Shown here piece by piece: positions 23,379-24,283 of a DNA stretch of 24,283 bases. Positions within the stretch are counted from its first letter, which is position 1. Every line of letters starts with the position of its first letter. A program made the translations under genes and the position numbers. Source of the DNA: an uncultured Clostridia bacterium (GTDB taxonomy: Bacteria > Bacillota_A > Clostridia > Christensenellales > UBA1242). Where the stretch lies: the NCBI GenBank assembly GCA_947629895.1, contig CANRFP010000010.1, forward strand, positions 1-24,283, written 5' to 3'. The notes under the pieces are model-generated. The model was given only the letters and a program-made list of their open reading frames with translations. It did no database searches and was not told the origin of the DNA.

Positions 23379-23969
23379 ATGTTTGGTTTTTTAAAGTCAG
23401 AAAGACAAGTCTGCAGACGTTCATTTCATATAATTGCAAAGGCTTTGATATTAAGAAAGGCCAACTTTTTTGACGCGAAATTTTATTCTAAATTGACAAA
23501 GAAAATCGGCGACAGAACTGTTGGCGAAATCTTAAACAAAGACAAAACCAACGGCAACTGCTATTTCTATGCGGCGCTGCTTGCAAGCACTTCTCCAAAA
23601 CTGAAACTTGTGCATGGAATTTTGCATTCGCTTGATATTGTAAACTACACCTATGCGCCTTTCACTCACGCATGGGTTGAAAGCGATAAATTTGTGTATG
23701 ACACTTCCAGCAAAACAATTATCGACAAAAAATATTTCTATAAAAAGTTTAGGGTGGAAGCCTATCAAAACACTTCCAACATGAACACAAATCAGATAGC
23801 CGCTTCTGCCATTGAAGGGGTGGAAGACAGGGCACAACTCATTCCAATTTTGCAGCAAATGGAAGAGTTTAAGTCCGCATCACCAGAGTTTGTGGAAAAC
23901 GTAACAAAAAATTTTTTAAACAAAAGAACGGCAAGGCGCGTTATGGACGCAAAAATAGGGCAAAAATAA
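23379..23969 (+). CDS. Putative Cys-His-Asp papain/transglutaminase-like protein
   Basis: This 196-aa protein is from no family I can name. It contains an ordered C61 (NGNCYFYAALLAS), H97 (FTHAWVES) and D108 (FVYDTSS), the spacing and neighbours seen in transglutaminase-like and papain-like cysteine enzymes, where GxCxxxA, HAWxE and a xxD strand carry the triad. The first about 45 residues are basic with a possible amphipathic helix. No signal peptide or strong membrane segment is apparent. Its mRNA is probably leaderless. It is flanked by a bidirectional terminator. Enzyme activity is inferred from the motif only. Confidence 0.55.
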   Translation: MFGFLKSERQVCRRSFHIIAKALILRKANFFDAKFYSKLTKKIGDRTVGEILNKDKTNGNCYFYAALLASTSPKLKLVHGILHSLDIVNYTYAPFTHAWVESDKFVYDTSSKTIIDKKYFYKKFRVEAYQNTSNMNTNQIAASAIEGVEDRAQLIPILQQMEEFKSASPEFVENVTKNFLNKRTARRVMDAKIGQK

Positions 23970-23992
23970 AAGAGTTTTTAATAAACTCTTTT
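23968..23992. terminator. Bidirectional terminator
   Basis: AAAAGAGTTT (23968-23977), loop TTAAT, AAACTCTTTT (23983-23992) plus more T: a 10-bp stem between convergent stops, shared by the 196-aa gene and the P-type ATPase gene. Confidence 0.85.
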
Positions 23993-23993
23993 T

Positions 23994-24283
23994 TTATTTT
24001 GCTTTAAACCTAAGCGCACGAATGCTGTTTAAAATCGCAATCACTGTCACGCCCACATCTGCAAACACCGCCCAAAGCATTCCAGTTATGTGCGTCACGC
24101 CAAGACACAAAAACAAAACTTTGACGACGGCGGACAGAATTATGTTTTCAAGCACAATTTTGCGCGTGTATTTTGAAATTTTGATTGCAGTTGCAATCTT
24201 TGACGGATCATCTCCAACAAGCACAACGTCACTGGCTTCCACACTTGCGGGGCTTCCGTTTATGCCCATAGAAAAGCCGACAT
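23994..24283 (-). CDS. Heavy-metal P1B-type ATPase, C-terminal part
   Basis: The frame is open to the window edge, giving about 95 residues of the C-terminus. It reads VGFSMGINGSPASVEASD and VVLVGDDPSKI, the end of the P-domain after the GDGxND hinge, then two membrane helices with the TM7 lysine in VVKVLFL and the TM8 aspartate in VFADVGVTV, and a final ILNSIRALR. The Lys/Asp pair is typical of Zn/Cd/Pb exporters (P1B-2), which pump divalent heavy metals out of the cell. The catalytic DKTGT part lies outside. A downstream terminator is shared with the convergent gene. Confidence 0.85.
   Translation of the reverse strand, partial: VGFSMGINGSPASVEASDVVLVGDDPSKIATAIKISKYTRKIVLENIILSAVVKVLFLCLGVTHITGMLWAVFADVGVTVIAILNSIRALRFKAK

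Noticed and set aside
1..24283. CRISPR array or insertion-sequence transposase
   Set aside because: No regularly spaced repeat array and no transposase frame were found anywhere in the window.

Overview
The window looks like chromosomal DNA of a low-GC, Gram-positive-type anaerobe (Bacillota/Clostridia, probably gut-associated). This rests on near-consensus sigma-A promoters, strong GGAGG-type ribosome binding sites, ECF vitamin-transporter genes, an N-acetylhexosamine 1-kinase of the mucin/galacto-N-biose pathway, and intrinsic terminators with A/T-flanked stems. The species cannot be named from the sequence.

Layout. Bases 1-196 look like the end of an integrated element. They run into the 3' half (anticodon loop to CCA, 197-240) of a tRNA-Arg-like gene with no 5' half in the window, a typical attachment-site scar. 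Next come a fused GNAT/PLP-decarboxylase gene (279-2345) and an unrecognised 380-aa gene (2397-3539, minus). A beheaded SGNH-hydrolase remnant (3633-3824) follows, and its tail carries the promoter of nahK (3850-4923). A folate-type ECF transporter operon (S-A-T, 4920-6843, minus) is divergent from a membrane zinc-ribbon protein (7048-7536) and a GNAT acetyltransferase (7587-8138).

Bases 8265-17552 are an A/T-rich defence island of five minus-strand genes. In transcription order they encode a PP-loop/4Fe-4S sulfurtransferase (SspD/DndC-like), a DUF4007 protein (SspB-like), a 1208-aa BrxC-like P-loop ATPase (SspC-like), a cysteine desulfurase (SspA/DndA-like) and a DUF262-DUF1524 nuclease (SspE-like). 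Together they fit an Ssp-type DNA phosphorothioation modification-restriction system: sulfur is taken from cysteine by the desulfurase and placed on the DNA backbone by SspB/C/D, and SspE attacks foreign DNA. Just upstream of the operon lies a roughly 90% identical, frameshifted, inverted copy of the 3' end of the 380-aa gene (17744-17893).

From 17920 to the end is ordinary chromosome: a YhhN membrane protein, an iron-type alcohol dehydrogenase, a DUF362 protein, a ferritin-like helical protein, an N-acetylmuramoyl-alanine amidase with two peptidoglycan-binding repeats, a putative Cys-His-Asp papain/transglutaminase-like protein, and the C-terminus of a Zn/Cd-type P1B ATPase.

The most notable signals are the Ssp island, the tRNA scar, the inverted gene/remnant pair, and three genes whose promoter -10 box ends exactly 6 nt before the ATG with no Shine-Dalgarno, implying leaderless mRNAs.
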